The notes: generated from the sequence alone by a model not told the origin. Shown: positions 16,663-26,505, counted from the stretch's first letter. The stretch is DNA of 64,000 nt from Lysinibacillus macroides (GCF_001281525.1 NZ_LGCI01000005.1:62001-126000), one strand, 5' to 3'. Translations and numbers: made by a program.

Positions 16663-16751
16663 TCCTGCTCGAGGAGAAATATAGGACTGTATGAGTATAT
16701 TCCTATGTATTTTTATGAAAAACATAAAGTGTATAAAGGAGGAACATATTA

Positions 16752-17285
16752 ATGCATAAAAAGGATATTATGACGAGTGAAACAATGCTATATATGCCTG
16801 AGTATGATGCCTTTGGAAATTTATGTACTCGGGTGATCGAAAAGGATAATGAATATGTATCGAAATTAGCCCCAACAAAATTAATAGACTTTAACCTACG
16901 TTATTTTGGTTCTAGCTTAAGAGGTGCTTTTGATGGGTCAAAAATGGTGTTGGGGAAGCTAAATAAAAATCCAATTGTGATTCATGAGCGTTGTAATATA
17001 TTATGGATTCCGAGTAAATCACCCTTACAACCTCAGTGTATTTGGTTTGCTGTGCATCATATTGATGATTATGTGGCAGTAGATAAAAAAAGGACCAAGA
17101 TTATTTTTATGAACGGTATGGACATTACGGTGGAAATTAGCGTCAAGGCACTAGAATACCGTATTCAACGGGCTTTTTTACTAAAATATAAATTAGAGAA
17201 ACGAACAAAGCATTTACTTGTGCAGTATGATCGGGCGAAGGTATTCCAGCGTTTGGCATTTAATATGTTTGAGGATGAAGTGTAA
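16752..17285 (+). CDS. comK: ComK-family competence transcription factor, first paralogue
   Basis: A 177-residue protein aligning by eye along its whole length to ComK: IEKDNEYVSKLAPTKLID, RYFGSSLRGAFDG (compare RFFGSSYAGRKAG of B. subtilis), NILWIPSKSPLQPQCIWFAVHHI and NGMDITVEISV. ComK binds AT-boxes and activates DNA uptake and recombination genes, and is normally degraded through MecA-ClpCP. The start ATG follows AAAGGAGG. It sits between secA and prfB, an unusual place for comK. A second paralogue lies convergent beyond prfB. A MecA gene is present at 60.8 kb. Confidence 0.85.
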   Translation: MHKKDIMTSETMLYMPEYDAFGNLCTRVIEKDNEYVSKLAPTKLIDFNLRYFGSSLRGAFDGSKMVLGKLNKNPIVIHERCNILWIPSKSPLQPQCIWFAVHHIDDYVAVDKKRTKIIFMNGMDITVEISVKALEYRIQRAFLLKYKLEKRTKHLLVQYDRAKVFQRLAFNMFEDEV

Positions 17286-17374
17286 TAGTAGTATGTTTTC
17301 CTTTATAAAAACGTTATAATAAAAGGATACGGAGCTTTCATATGCTTTATTACTAACGTTCGGAGGATTTAATA

Positions 17375-18479
17375 ATGATTGAATTAGCAGATGTGCGTAA
17401 TGTGTTAGACACTACAGCCAAAAAATTGGCGGATTTCAGGGGGTCTCTTTGACTTAGAAAATAAAGAGGCACGCATCCAAGAGTTAGATGAAATGATGCT
17501 AGAGCCAGGTTTCTGGGATGATCAACAAGGTGCACAGGTGATTATCAATGAAGGAAATGGTTTAAAGGCAATTGTCAATGAATATAAAGATTTAGTGGAA
17601 ACACATGAAAATTTAGATATGACACTAGAGCTTTTACGTGAAGAGCCAGATGAGGAATTACAGGAGGAGCTAGGAAAAGAGCTTGGAGAATTCCAACAAA
17701 AAATGGGGGATTTTGAGCTGCAATTGCTGTTGAGTGGTCCCTATGATCAAAACAATGCTATTTTAGAGCTACATCCTGGCGCTGGTGGTACAGAGTCTCA
17801 GGATTGGGGCTCCATGCTATTGCGTATGTATACGCGATGGGCTGAAAAAAGAGGCTTTAAAGTAGAAACAGTAGATTATCTTCCTGGTGATGAGGCAGGT
17901 ATTAAATCCGTAACATTATCGATTAAAGGTCACAATGCTTTCGGCTATTTACAGGCTGAAAAAGGTGTGCATCGTCTAGTGCGTATTTCACCATTCGATT
18001 CGTCTGGCCGCCGTCATACATCATTCGTTTCATGTGATGTGATGCCGGAGTTCGACGACAATATTGAAATTGATATCCGCACAGAGGATTTAAAAATTGA
18101 TACGTACCGTGCAACAGGTGCTGGTGGTCAGCATATTAATACAACAGACTCAGCTGTTCGTATTACGCATATTCCAACTGGTACAATCGTTCAGTGTCAG
18201 GCAGAGCGTTCACAAATTAAAAACCGTGAGAAAGCAATGACAATGTTAAAAGGGAAGTTGTATCAATTAGAGCTAGAGAAACAACAAGCACAGCTCGATG
18301 AAATACGCGGTGAGCAAAAGGAAATAGGCTGGGGCTCACAAATTCGCTCCTATGTATTTCATCCATATTCAATGGTCAAGGATCACCGTACAAATGAAGA
18401 AACGGGTAATGTTGGCGCAGTGATGGATGGCGATATCGACTTGTTTATTAATGCTTATTTACGTTCGAAAATCAACTAA
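17375..18479 (+). CDS. prfB: Peptide chain release factor 2, with programmed +1 frameshift
   Basis: The gene starts at ATG 17375 (GGAGG upstream) and runs 25 codons to an in-frame TGA at 17450-17452. Translation continues in the +1 frame from GAC at 17451, giving 367 residues, the normal RF2 length. The shift site is canonical: an internal Shine-Dalgarno AGGGGG then TCT CTT TGA C. RF2 hallmarks follow: the SPF anticodon-like tripeptide (RISPFDSSG) and [15 protein letters not shown], whose GGQ triggers peptide release at UGA and UAA. The frameshift is autoregulatory: scarce RF2 lets the ribosome slip past UGA and make more RF2. Gene finders that ignore frameshifting start it too late, at about 17493. 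Confidence 0.97.
17441..17453 (+). promoter_or_regulatory. RF2 autoregulatory frameshift site
   Basis: GGGTCTCTTTGAC: the slippery CTT followed by the TGA stop, with the upstream AGGGGG acting as stimulator. It is the conserved bacterial prfB recoding signal. Confidence 0.95.
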
Positions 18480-18519
18480 TTGCTCTTGTAGCAGTCGTGC
18501 AAGATTCTAATAATGGATT

Positions 18520-18551
18520 ATCCCCCAAGAGAGATTCTTGGGGGATTTTTA
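18520..18551 (+). terminator. Terminator of prfB
   Basis: Perfect 11-bp stem ATCCCCCAAGA (18520-18530) / TCTTGGGGGAT (18536-18546) followed by TTTT. Confidence 0.9.
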
Positions 18552-18596
18552 TCTTGATTCAGTGGATATCCAAACGCCCACTGAATCAAGATAAAA
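18547..18596. repeat. Long perfect hairpin between convergent prfB and comK2
   Basis: TTTTATCTTGATTCAGTGG (18547-18565) and its exact complement (18578-18596) form a 19-bp stem with a 12-base loop. A/T flanks on both sides could terminate transcription in either direction, suiting the convergent genes. Confidence 0.7.
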
Positions 18597-18680
18597 GCCC
18601 CAGCCGATATCATGGATTTTGAAAAGGAGCTTTTTCGTGCGAGCTCGAAAAAATCCAGACGCAATTACGCTGGGGCGTAA
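18597..18680. repeat. Branched GC-rich secondary-structure element
   Basis: Outer arms GCCCCAGC (18597-18604) and GCTGGGGC near 18669-18676 enclose a second stem built from GGATTTT...AAAATCC with an inner AGCT/AGCTC pairing. The right arm also takes part in a separate CAATTACGC/GCGTAATTG palindrome. This fits a mobile repeat or structured RNA element more than a plain terminator. Confidence 0.5.
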
Positions 18681-18686
18681 TTGATG

Positions 18687-19196
18687 TTAAAAGGGTGGAT
18701 GGTATGGGGCATCTTGGCTCAGTTGTTTACGCTCATTCATATAATGCTTATAGAGCATGGATGCATTGACAAACTGTTTGCTGATGGAGGCATATTGAAT
18801 AGGAAGCTCAATTTCTTTATCATTTTTTAATGTGATAATACAACCTGTTTTAGTAGGAATAATATTGGTAATGGCGTGAAGACCAATCCATATATTATGG
18901 ATAGAATTTGGTGAATAAGTTGGTAAAAAAATACAAGGATAGCCATAGTCAAAAGCAACGACAATTGGTAATTTATGTTGATTGCCAAAAAAGAGTTTGG
19001 CTGATTGCTTTGCAGCTTCATAGGTTGTTCCTAAGGAGAGACAAGATTTTCGAAGCACATGTAGCGGTTTACGTGTAACGATAAGCTCATTATGTTTGTC
19101 AATTACATGTGTAAAAATTTTAGTGTTGTGTTGAATGGGCTGTAGCATGTACGTATTGAAGGATATTAAATAGCGATTTACATAATTAGATGACAT
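18687..19196 (-). CDS. ComK-family protein, second paralogue
   Basis: A 169-residue protein with the ComK layout but quite diverged from the first copy: VIDKHNELIVTRKPLHVLRKSC, LGTTYEAAKQSAKLFFGNQHKLPIVV, CIFLPTYSPNSIHNIWIGLHAI and NDKEIELPIQYASISKQ. The FGSS motif is replaced by LGTTYEAA, as in the ComK1/ComK2 split known in staphylococci and some bacilli. It is convergent with prfB, and AAGGAGG precedes its ATG. Whether it activates competence, helps the other ComK, or has another target is unknown. Confidence 0.75.
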   Translation of the reverse strand: MSSNYVNRYLISFNTYMLQPIQHNTKIFTHVIDKHNELIVTRKPLHVLRKSCLSLGTTYEAAKQSAKLFFGNQHKLPIVVAFDYGYPCIFLPTYSPNSIHNIWIGLHAITNIIPTKTGCIITLKNDKEIELPIQYASISKQFVNASMLYKHYMNERKQLSQDAPYHPPF

Positions 19197-19232
19197 ATGA
19201 AAAGTGCCTCCTTTTTTCTTTTGATGGTTGTA

Positions 19233-19256
19233 GTATAGGAAATAAAATGAATTTTA
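19233..19256 (-). promoter_or_regulatory. Candidate promoter and AT-box of the second comK paralogue
   Basis: On the minus strand TATACT (19238-19233) is a good -10. Just upstream lies a one-mismatch AAAA-N5-TTTT at 19244-19256. This would place a ComK-type box over the -35 region. Confidence 0.3.
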
Positions 19257-19423
19257 GAAAATACCAATACTCCCATGAATCCCTTGAAAAATGACGAAAT
19301 TGCTTAGAGAGTTTGCTACAAATCACACGAGTTTAATAGCTAATCTAAGTTATTTTCAAGCGTTAAGCATTGCTTTTTTGTTTCAATTTTCATATAATTT
19401 AGAAAAGGATCGAGGTGAGATCG

Positions 19424-19666
19424 TTGGATAAATATTATTCGTACACAGATTTTCTGAAAGCCGTTGGTCAGTCAAAAAAAGTTGATGAGGCAGAGAAATT
19501 ATTAAACGAGATTTATTTAGATTTATTTTTAAATCGTATCCAGCGTATGCATCGTCAAGAGCAGCTCATGGTTCTAATCGATAGAGCACTCGATGAAAAA
19601 GATGAAAACGCATTTTATCGCTACGCAGCTGAACTAAATTCTTTGCAGCAAACAGAGGATGCTTAA
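19424..19666 (+). CDS. IDEAL-domain protein
   Basis: An 80-residue, highly charged helical protein. Its C-terminal half, QLMVLIDRALDEKDENAFYRYAAELNSL, matches the IDEAL domain, named for its (I)DxALDxxD motif and found in small Bacillota proteins including ComK-family neighbours and YpiB-type proteins; its biochemical role is poorly defined. I chose the TTG at 19424 because GAGGTGA precedes it at the correct distance; an in-frame GTG at 19415 has a weaker site. It is followed by its own terminator. Confidence 0.75.
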   Translation: MDKYYSYTDFLKAVGQSKKVDEAEKLLNEIYLDLFLNRIQRMHRQEQLMVLIDRALDEKDENAFYRYAAELNSLQQTEDA

Positions 19667-19675
19667 TACGATGAC

Positions 19676-19712
19676 CCCGCTCTCCATGAATATTGGAGAG
19701 CGGGATTTTTTT
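19676..19712 (+). terminator. Terminator of the IDEAL-domain gene
   Basis: Perfect 11-bp stem CCCGCTCTCCA (19676-19686) / TGGAGAGCGGG (19694-19704) followed by A and seven Ts. Confidence 0.92.
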
Positions 19713-20098
19713 GATTACGGCTAAATAGTGGGTGGGGCTACTCAAACACACAAGAATGCCACTCCATGCTGAAACCTATTTCAAGTTTTGGAGCTTGAAA
19801 ACGCGATAAAGCGGCTATTATGTAAGTAGTAAGTTTTAATTTTTACTGATAGCTTGTTGTATGGATGGAAGACTCCTGCATGAAAAGCAGAGAGGTCCCT
19901 GACAGCACCGTGTTTATGGTATAAATCTACTTTTATCATGGAAGAAAATTGAGAGGCTCATAATTAATGGCTATGCTTTTTAACAATTCATCTGTTTTCA
20001 GTGCCCTCGTAGTCAGATTGGAGAAAGCAAGTACCGAGACGAGAAGCTTTACTCCATTCATATATATTTAAAAATTTTACAGAGAGAAAAAGGATTTA
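19713..20098. other. Intergenic stretch without a gene
   Basis: I see no coding frame in this stretch. A small hairpin TTTCAAG/CTTGAAA lies near 19780-19800. The rest is unremarkable AT-rich DNA leading into the uvrB control region. Confidence 0.5.
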
Positions 20099-20112
20099 CA
20101 AACATTCGTTCG
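20099..20112 (+). promoter_or_regulatory. LexA (SOS) box of uvrBA
   Basis: CAAACATTCGTTCG differs from the Bacillus SOS consensus CGAAC-N4-GTTCG at one position. It lies just before a promoter with an extended -10 (TGC-TAAAAT, 20141-20149). LexA control of uvrBA is established in B. subtilis. Confidence 0.7.
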
Positions 20113-20185
20113 TTAAATGTTCGAAATTTTACGCTTGCTATGCTAAAATATATGTACAAATTGGAAGGAAAGGACGGGGACATGT

Positions 20186-22165
20186 GTGCAAACATTTGAT
20201 TTACAAGCGCCATATCAGCCTAGTGGAGATCAGCCACAGGCAATTGTTGAATTAGTGGAGGGTGTAAAGGAAGGCAAACGTCATCAAACATTGCTAGGTG
20301 CTACAGGAACGGGTAAAACGTTTACAATTTCGAATGTTATTCAGCAGGTAAAAAAACCAACACTTATTATGGCACACAATAAAACCTTAGCAGGACAGCT
20401 ATATAGCGAGTTTAAAGAATTTTTTCCAAATAACGCTGTTGAATATTTTGTTAGCTATTATGATTACTACCAACCAGAAGCCTATGTGCCACAGACAGAT
20501 ACGTATATAGAGAAAGACTCTAGCATTAATGATGAAATTGATAAGCTACGTCACTCTGCCACTTCTGCATTATTTGAGCGTGAGGATGTCATTATTATTG
20601 CATCGGTGTCCTGTATTTATGGTTTAGGCTCGCCAGAGGAATATCGTGAAATGGTTGTGTCGATTCGGACAGGCATGGAAATTGAACGTAATCAACTATT
20701 GCGCAAACTTGTTGATGTGCAATATGAGCGTAATGATGTAAGTTTTACACGCGGAACTTTTCGGGTACGTGGAGATGTAGTGGAGATATTCCCAGCATCA
20801 CGTGATGAACATTGTATTCGTGTGGAATTTTTTGGAGATGAAATTGATCGTATTCGTGAGGTAGATGCACTAACAGGTGAAATTTTAGCGGATCGGGATC
20901 ATGTTGCGATTTTCCCAGCCTCTCACTTCGTGACACGAGAAGAAAAAATGCGAAAAGCAATTGAAAATATTGAAAAAGAACTAGAGGAACGTTTGACGCT
21001 GTTGCGAGCTGAGGATAAATTACTGGAGGCACAGCGTTTAGAGCAACGCACACGTTATGATTTAGAGATGATGCGTGAAATGGGCTTTTGCTCAGGCATT
21101 GAGAATTATTCACGTCATTTAACATTACGTGAGTCAGGTGCTACGCCTTATACATTATTGGATTATTTCCCTGATGATTTTTTACTGGTTGTGGATGAAA
21201 GCCATGTAACACTTCCACAAGTGCGTGGCATGTACAATGGTGACCAAGCTCGTAAAGGTGTATTAGTGGAACATGGCTTCCGTTTGCCCTCAGCACTCGA
21301 TAACCGTCCATTGCGTTTTGAAGAGTATGAAAATCGTGTGCATCAGGCTATTTATGTTTCTGCAACGCCTGGTCCATATGAGCTGGAGCATACACCAGAA
21401 ATGGTAGAGCAAATTATTCGTCCTACTGGATTGCTGGACCCGTTAATTGATGTACGTCCGATCGAAGGGCAAATAGATGATTTAATTGATGAGATTCATG
21501 AGCGAATGGCACGCAATGAACGTGTGCTTGTGACAACATTAACAAAGAAAATGTCTGAGGATTTAACAGCCTACTTAAAAGAGATGGGCTTAAAGGTTGA
21601 ATATTTACATTCAGAAATTAAAACACTGGAGCGTATTGAGATTATCCGTGAGCTGCGTAAAGGAACGTATGATGTGCTAATTGGTATTAATTTATTACGT
21701 GAAGGGCTTGATATTCCTGAAGTCTCACTTGTAGCCATTTTAGATGCGGATAAGGAAGGCTTTTTACGTTCAGAGCGTTCCTTAATTCAAACAATTGGTC
21801 GTGCTGCTCGTAATGCGAATGGTCATGTCATTATGTATGCAGATCATGTAACAGACTCGATGAAAAAGGCGATAGATGAGACGAAGCGTCGTCGTACATT
21901 ACAAATGGCTTATAACGAGGAGCATGGCATTACGCCTCAAACGATTATTAAGAAAATTCCAGATGTCATTCGTGCGACACAGGTAGCAGAGGAAGAGGAA
22001 TCCTATGTAACAAAGGCTACGAAGGGCAAAAAGCTGACAAAGGCAGAAAGAGAACAGCTGTTGGCTTCCCTAGAAGTCGAAATGAAGGAGGCAGCAAAAG
22101 CGCTTGATTTTGAGCGTGCGGCTGAGCTTCGAGATACAATATTTGAATTGAAGGTAGAAGGGTGA
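20186..22165 (+). CDS. uvrB: Excinuclease ABC subunit B
   Basis: A 659-residue helicase-like damage-verification subunit of nucleotide excision repair. It has Walker A GATGTGKT (38-45), the beta-hairpin region [12 protein letters not shown] that clamps DNA, helicase motif DESHV, motif [11 protein letters not shown] and a C-terminal UVR domain (about 620-655, [21 protein letters not shown]) that contacts UvrC. The GTG start at 20186 gives [20 protein letters not shown]. UvrA follows 7 bases later in the same transcript. Confidence 0.98.
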   Translation: MQTFDLQAPYQPSGDQPQAIVELVEGVKEGKRHQTLLGATGTGKTFTISNVIQQVKKPTLIMAHNKTLAGQLYSEFKEFFPNNAVEYFVSYYDYYQPEAYVPQTDTYIEKDSSINDEIDKLRHSATSALFEREDVIIIASVSCIYGLGSPEEYREMVVSIRTGMEIERNQLLRKLVDVQYERNDVSFTRGTFRVRGDVVEIFPASRDEHCIRVEFFGDEIDRIREVDALTGEILADRDHVAIFPASHFVTREEKMRKAIENIEKELEERLTLLRAEDKLLEAQRLEQRTRYDLEMMREMGFCSGIENYSRHLTLRESGATPYTLLDYFPDDFLLVVDESHVTLPQVRGMYNGDQARKGVLVEHGFRLPSALDNRPLRFEEYENRVHQAIYVSATPGPYELEHTPEMVEQIIRPTGLLDPLIDVRPIEGQIDDLIDEIHERMARNERVLVTTLTKKMSEDLTAYLKEMGLKVEYLHSEIKTLERIEIIRELRKGTYDVLIGINLLREGLDIPEVSLVAILDADKEGFLRSERSLIQTIGRAARNANGHVIMYADHVTDSMKKAIDETKRRRTLQMAYNEEHGITPQTIIKKIPDVIRATQVAEEEESYVTKATKGKKLTKAEREQLLASLEVEMKEAAKALDFERAAELRDTIFELKVEG

Positions 22166-22172
22166 ATGACTT

Positions 22173-25043
22173 GTGAAAAATACTGAAATCGTCGTGCAAG
22201 GTGCACGTGCTCATAATTTAAAAAATATTAATGTCACAATTCCACGTGACCAATTAGTTGTTTTAACAGGTTTATCAGGCTCTGGAAAGTCTTCTCTAGC
22301 ATTTGACACAATTTATGCGGAGGGCCAGCGTCGTTATGTTGAGTCCCTTTCCGCCTATGCTCGCCAATTTCTTGGGCAAATGGATAAGCCAGATGTTGAT
22401 GCGATAGAAGGACTATCGCCCGCTATTTCCATTGACCAAAAAACAACGAGCCGCAACCCGCGTTCTACAGTAGGGACTGTAACGGAAATTTATGATTATT
22501 TGCGCTTACTTTACGCACGTATTGGCAAGCCCATTTGTCCAAATCATGGGATCGAAATCACATCTCAAACAATTGAGCAAATGGTGGATCGCTTATTAAC
22601 CTATCCAGAAAGAACAAAAATGCAGCTTCTTGCGCCGATGGTTTCTGGACGTAAGGGAACTCATGTTAAATTGCTGGAGGATTTAAAAAAGCAGGGCTTT
22701 GTTCGTGTGCGAATTGATGGGGAATTACGTGATTTAGATGATGCGATCGAACTTGATAAAAATAAAAAGCATTCAATTGAAGTAGTAGTGGACCGTGTAG
22801 TTATGAAGGAAGGTATTGCCGCTCGTCTGAGTGATTCTTTAGAAACGGCCTTACGTTTGGCAGAAGGGCGTGTACTTGTTGATGTGATGGAGCATGAAGA
22901 GTTACTATTTAGTGAGCATCATGCCTGCCCATTATGTGGTTTTTCTATAGGTGAGCTAGAGCCTCGAATGTTTTCATTTAATAGTCCGTTTGGAGCTTGT
23001 CCAAGCTGTGATGGCTTAGGCTCAACACAGGAGGTAGATTTGGAGCTAGTGGTGCCCGATTGGAATCGTTCATTGCTAGAGCACGCCATTGCTCCATGGG
23101 AACCGACAAGTTCACAATATTATCCCCAGCTATTAAAGGCTGTTTGTGATCATTACGATATACCAATGGACGTGCCTGTGAAGGATTTGCCAAAGGACAA
23201 GATGGATAAGGTTTTATATGGCTCAGGAAAAGACAAAATACACTTCCATTATGAAAATGAGTTTGGCAATGTGCGAGATCAAATGATTGAATTTGAGGGT
23301 GTTATGCGTAATGTAGAGCGTCGTTTTAAAGAAACAACATCTGACTATGTACGAGAGCAAATGGAAAAATATATGGCACAGCAGGCTTGCCCATCCTGTA
23401 AAGGCTATCGCTTAAAGCCTGAAACATTAGCAGTGAAAGTAGCCGATAAGCATATTGGTGAGGTCACACAATATTCGATTCAGGAAGCGGATCAATTTTT
23501 TAAAGAGCTAGATTTAACAGAAAAGGATATGCAAATTGCTCGCCTTGTTTTGCGTGAAATTGAAGAGCGTTTGGGCTTCCTTGTCAATGTTGGTTTAGAC
23601 TATTTAACATTGAGTCGTGCGGCAGGAACATTATCAGGTGGAGAGGCGCAGCGTATTCGCCTTGCTACGCAAATTGGTTCACGTTTAACGGGCGTTCTCT
23701 ATATTTTAGACGAGCCTTCGATTGGTTTGCATCAACGTGATAATGATCGTTTGATTAACACGTTAAAAAATATGCGTGATATCGGCAATACGCTGATTGT
23801 GGTGGAGCATGATGAGGATACGATGCTGGCAGCTGATTATTTGATTGATGTCGGGCCTGGTGCCGGTGTTCATGGTGGTCAAATTGTAGCAGCAGGTACA
23901 CCAGAGGAAGTGATGGATAATGAAAAATCGTTAACAGGGCAATACTTAAGTGGTAAAAAATTTATTCCATTACCAGTTGAGAGACGCAAGCCAGATGGTC
24001 GTAAGCTTGCCATTAAAGGTGCTAAGGAAAATAATTTACGCAATGTTAAAATAGATATTCCATTAGGTCTATTTGTGGCAGTGACAGGTGTTTCTGGTTC
24101 TGGAAAATCTACATTAATTAATGAAATTTTATATAAATCATTGGCACAAAAGCTAAATCGTTCCAAGGTAAAGCCAGGGGAGCATAAAGAAGTAACTGGG
24201 ATGGAGGAGCTTGAGAAAGTCATTGATATTGACCAATCACCAATCGGTCGTACGCCACGCTCAAATCCAGCAACGTATACAGGTGTCTTTGATGATATTC
24301 GTGATGTGTTTGCAGCAACAAATGAGGCAAAGGTACGTGGCTATAAAAAGGGTCGCTTTAGCTTTAATGTTAAAGGCGGTCGCTGTGAGGCATGTCGCGG
24401 TGATGGCATTATTAAAATTGAAATGCACTTCCTGCCAGATGTTTATGTACCATGTGAAGTATGTCACGGTAAACGTTATAATCGTGAAACACTTGAAGTG
24501 AAATATAAAGATAAAAGCATTGCTGATATTTTGGATATGACGATTGAAAATGCAGTAGTATTCTTTGAAAATATTCCAAAGATTCAACGTAAGCTGCAAA
24601 CCATTGTGGATGTAGGCTTGGGCTATATGAAATTAGGGCAGCCTGCCACAACATTATCGGGCGGTGAGGCACAGCGTGTAAAATTAGCCTCTGAATTACA
24701 TCGTCGCTCTACAGGCAAGTCCTTCTATATTTTAGATGAGCCAACAACAGGCTTACACGCAGATGATATTGCACGTTTACTCGTTGTGCTGCAGCGTCTT
24801 GTTGAAAATGGCGACTCGGTATTAGTAATTGAGCATAATTTAGATGTTATTAAAACGGCTGATTATTTGATTGACTTAGGTCCAGAGGGTGGAGACAAGG
24901 GTGGTACCATTGTTGCAACTGGAACGCCTGAAGAGGTAGCCGAAATTGCTGGCTCCTACACAGGCAAATATTTAAAGCCAATTTTAGAGCGCGACCGTAT
25001 GCGTATGGAGGCCGTACTAGTTAAGGCCTCTGAGGATATCTAA
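22173..25043 (+). CDS. uvrA: Excinuclease ABC subunit A
   Basis: A 956-residue ABC-type damage sensor. It has two ATPase modules with Walker [10 protein letters not shown] (about 32-40) and GVSGSGKST, two LSGGEAQR signatures, and zinc-finger cysteine sets (CPLCGF...CPSCDG in the first half, CEACRGDG...CEVCHGKRY in the second). UvrA dimers load UvrB at lesions. GTG start at 22173 with AGAAGGGTGA upstream. The length equals B. subtilis UvrA within a residue or two. Confidence 0.98.
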   Translation: MKNTEIVVQGARAHNLKNINVTIPRDQLVVLTGLSGSGKSSLAFDTIYAEGQRRYVESLSAYARQFLGQMDKPDVDAIEGLSPAISIDQKTTSRNPRSTVGTVTEIYDYLRLLYARIGKPICPNHGIEITSQTIEQMVDRLLTYPERTKMQLLAPMVSGRKGTHVKLLEDLKKQGFVRVRIDGELRDLDDAIELDKNKKHSIEVVVDRVVMKEGIAARLSDSLETALRLAEGRVLVDVMEHEELLFSEHHACPLCGFSIGELEPRMFSFNSPFGACPSCDGLGSTQEVDLELVVPDWNRSLLEHAIAPWEPTSSQYYPQLLKAVCDHYDIPMDVPVKDLPKDKMDKVLYGSGKDKIHFHYENEFGNVRDQMIEFEGVMRNVERRFKETTSDYVREQMEKYMAQQACPSCKGYRLKPETLAVKVADKHIGEVTQYSIQEADQFFKELDLTEKDMQIARLVLREIEERLGFLVNVGLDYLTLSRAAGTLSGGEAQRIRLATQIGSRLTGVLYILDEPSIGLHQRDNDRLINTLKNMRDIGNTLIVVEHDEDTMLAADYLIDVGPGAGVHGGQIVAAGTPEEVMDNEKSLTGQYLSGKKFIPLPVERRKPDGRKLAIKGAKENNLRNVKIDIPLGLFVAVTGVSGSGKSTLINEILYKSLAQKLNRSKVKPGEHKEVTGMEELEKVIDIDQSPIGRTPRSNPATYTGVFDDIRDVFAATNEAKVRGYKKGRFSFNVKGGRCEACRGDGIIKIEMHFLPDVYVPCEVCHGKRYNRETLEVKYKDKSIADILDMTIENAVVFFENIPKIQRKLQTIVDVGLGYMKLGQPATTLSGGEAQRVKLASELHRRSTGKSFYILDEPTTGLHADDIARLLVVLQRLVENGDSVLVIEHNLDVIKTADYLIDLGPEGGDKGGTIVATGTPEEVAEIAGSYTGKYLKPILERDRMRMEAVLVKASEDI

Positions 25044-25058
25044 AAAACTTGTGAAATT

Positions 25059-25211
25059 GTTCAATTGAGAGTATAGGATGATCAAAAAGTGTATAGAGTC
25101 GCTCAATTGAGAGTGAAGAGTGATCAAAAAGTGTAGAGGGTCGTCCAATTGAGAGTGAAGAATGATCAAAAATTGTAGGGAATCGCTCAATCTGAGGTGA
25201 GAAGTGATCAA
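25059..25211. repeat. 21-bp phased repeat array, locus 1 (8 units)
   Basis: Six-base cores begin at 25059, 25080, 25101, 25122, 25143, 25164, 25185 and 25206, exactly 21 bp apart throughout. They alternate G(C/T)(T/C)CAA and GATCAA, so the full repeat is 42 bp (for example GCTCAATTGAGAG...TGATCAAAAAGTG). It lies between the uvrA stop and the yvlB promoter region. The spurious minus-strand open frames over it are a by-product of a period divisible by three. Confidence 0.9.
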
Positions 25212-25309
25212 AAAACGAATAAAAGCCTAATTCATTTAATATTGTCGTGAAACTTTTCACATGATGAATCGTATAAATAGTATAACGAACTGAGGGAGGC
25301 TATTTATTT

Positions 25310-26494
25310 ATGCAAAATGAACGTCAACGAATTTTAGAGCTTGTAGAAAAAGGTACGATTTCAGCACAAGAGGCGATTACATTATTAGAAGCATTAGAGC
25401 AACCTAGCAAGTCTACTCAAAATGTTATGAATGATGTGTCAAAGGAGACGCAATCCTTTTCAACTGAAAAAGAAGAGTCACTATTTGAAGAAAAACCAAA
25501 AGATGGTGACAAGAAAAAAGATGATTTTATGAAATACTTCCAAGATGAAATGCAAGATTTTCGTAAGGATTTAACGCAAATTGGCTCCTTGTTTATGGAT
25601 ATGATGAATACCGCTGTTAAAAAGGTGAAGGAATTTGATGTAGCTTCTCCATTTGGAGATAAAATTGAGTTTACACATACAGAAGAAGTGGCTGCTGTTA
25701 ATGTAGACAATATTATTGCTGAACTGCCAAATGGTAACTTCTCATTGGAAGCCAGTGAGGGAGATACGATTCAGGTAGTTTGCAAGGTAAAGGCACCACT
25801 GATGAATGACAGTGAAGAAGAAACGCGCAATCATTTTTTAGAGCAATTTGTGGTGAAAGAGGATGAGCGTGCACTGCGCATTTTAAGCCAATTAAAGCTT
25901 GTTCAAGTCAATATAAAGGTGCTAGTACCGAAGGAGAAACTTGAAAAATTATCTGTTCGTCTCATGAATGGAAGTGTGTCACTACAGGATATAGAATTTG
26001 AAGAATTAAAGGTTAAAACATTAAACGGCGCTATTAAAGGCACGAAGTTTAACTTTGGCAAAGCGGAAGTGGATTCTTCTAATGGCTCCATTGAATTAAC
26101 AAATGTCCGGGGGAAAGATTTAGAGGCAGAGACATTGAATGGCCGTGTTTATTTAGACGGTGCATTGGATGAGGTAGAGGCTAAATCGGTGAATGGACAT
26201 GTTGTTGTTACAACTTGCTCAACAAATTCCTCAAAAATTAAAGCACAAACAGTTGCAGGTGCTGTTGAATTATATGTGCCAAGAACAATATCATTAAGTG
26301 GTAAAGTAGTGACGAATTTTGGGAAAATAGATGTTGGTATCCAGGATGTATCAAAAATGGAGTCAACGGATCAATTTTTATCGAAAGTTATTCGCTTTGA
26401 TAAAGAAGTCGAAAATGCCAATCGCTTATTTATTGAAGGTGAATCCAAAACAGGAGCTGTTTTAGTGCGCTATACAACAACAGAAGAACAATAA
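25310..26494 (+). CDS. yvlB: DUF4097-family protein, YvlB-like
   Basis: A 394-residue protein. The N-terminus (RQRILELVEKGTISAQEAITLLEALEQ, about 4-30) is the short SHOCT-like helical motif seen in YvlB. A charged linker (about 35-95) follows, then a long right-handed beta-helix DUF4097/LiaG-type region with repeated NGxVxL steps (VRLMNGSVSL, KTLNGAIKG, SSNGSIELTN, LNGRVYLDG). The family is linked to envelope stress; no enzymatic role is known. Position just downstream of uvrBA matches B. subtilis, but yvlA, yvlC and yvlD are not next to it here. Confidence 0.85.
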   Translation: MQNERQRILELVEKGTISAQEAITLLEALEQPSKSTQNVMNDVSKETQSFSTEKEESLFEEKPKDGDKKKDDFMKYFQDEMQDFRKDLTQIGSLFMDMMNTAVKKVKEFDVASPFGDKIEFTHTEEVAAVNVDNIIAELPNGNFSLEASEGDTIQVVCKVKAPLMNDSEEETRNHFLEQFVVKEDERALRILSQLKLVQVNIKVLVPKEKLEKLSVRLMNGSVSLQDIEFEELKVKTLNGAIKGTKFNFGKAEVDSSNGSIELTNVRGKDLEAETLNGRVYLDGALDEVEAKSVNGHVVVTTCSTNSSKIKAQTVAGAVELYVPRTISLSGKVVTNFGKIDVGIQDVSKMESTDQFLSKVIRFDKEVENANRLFIEGESKTGAVLVRYTTTEEQ

Positions 26495-26505
26495 ACGTAA
26501 CAATC

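Noticed and set aside
20105..20122. A second LexA half-site pair (CGTTAAATGTTCG) beside the SOS box
   Set aside because: Only the GTTCG half fits; spacing and the left half do not match the consensus. The site at 20099-20112 is the better one.
24261..24672. Long antisense frames inside uvrA
   Set aside because: Shadows of the strongly biased uvrA coding frame; no ribosome site and low-complexity peptides.
25017..25260. Minus-strand open frames with repeated 14-residue units over the array at 25.06 kb
   Set aside because: The repetition comes from the 42-bp DNA repeat (14 codons). No ribosome site and no conserved protein feature; several overlapping frames are open for the same reason.
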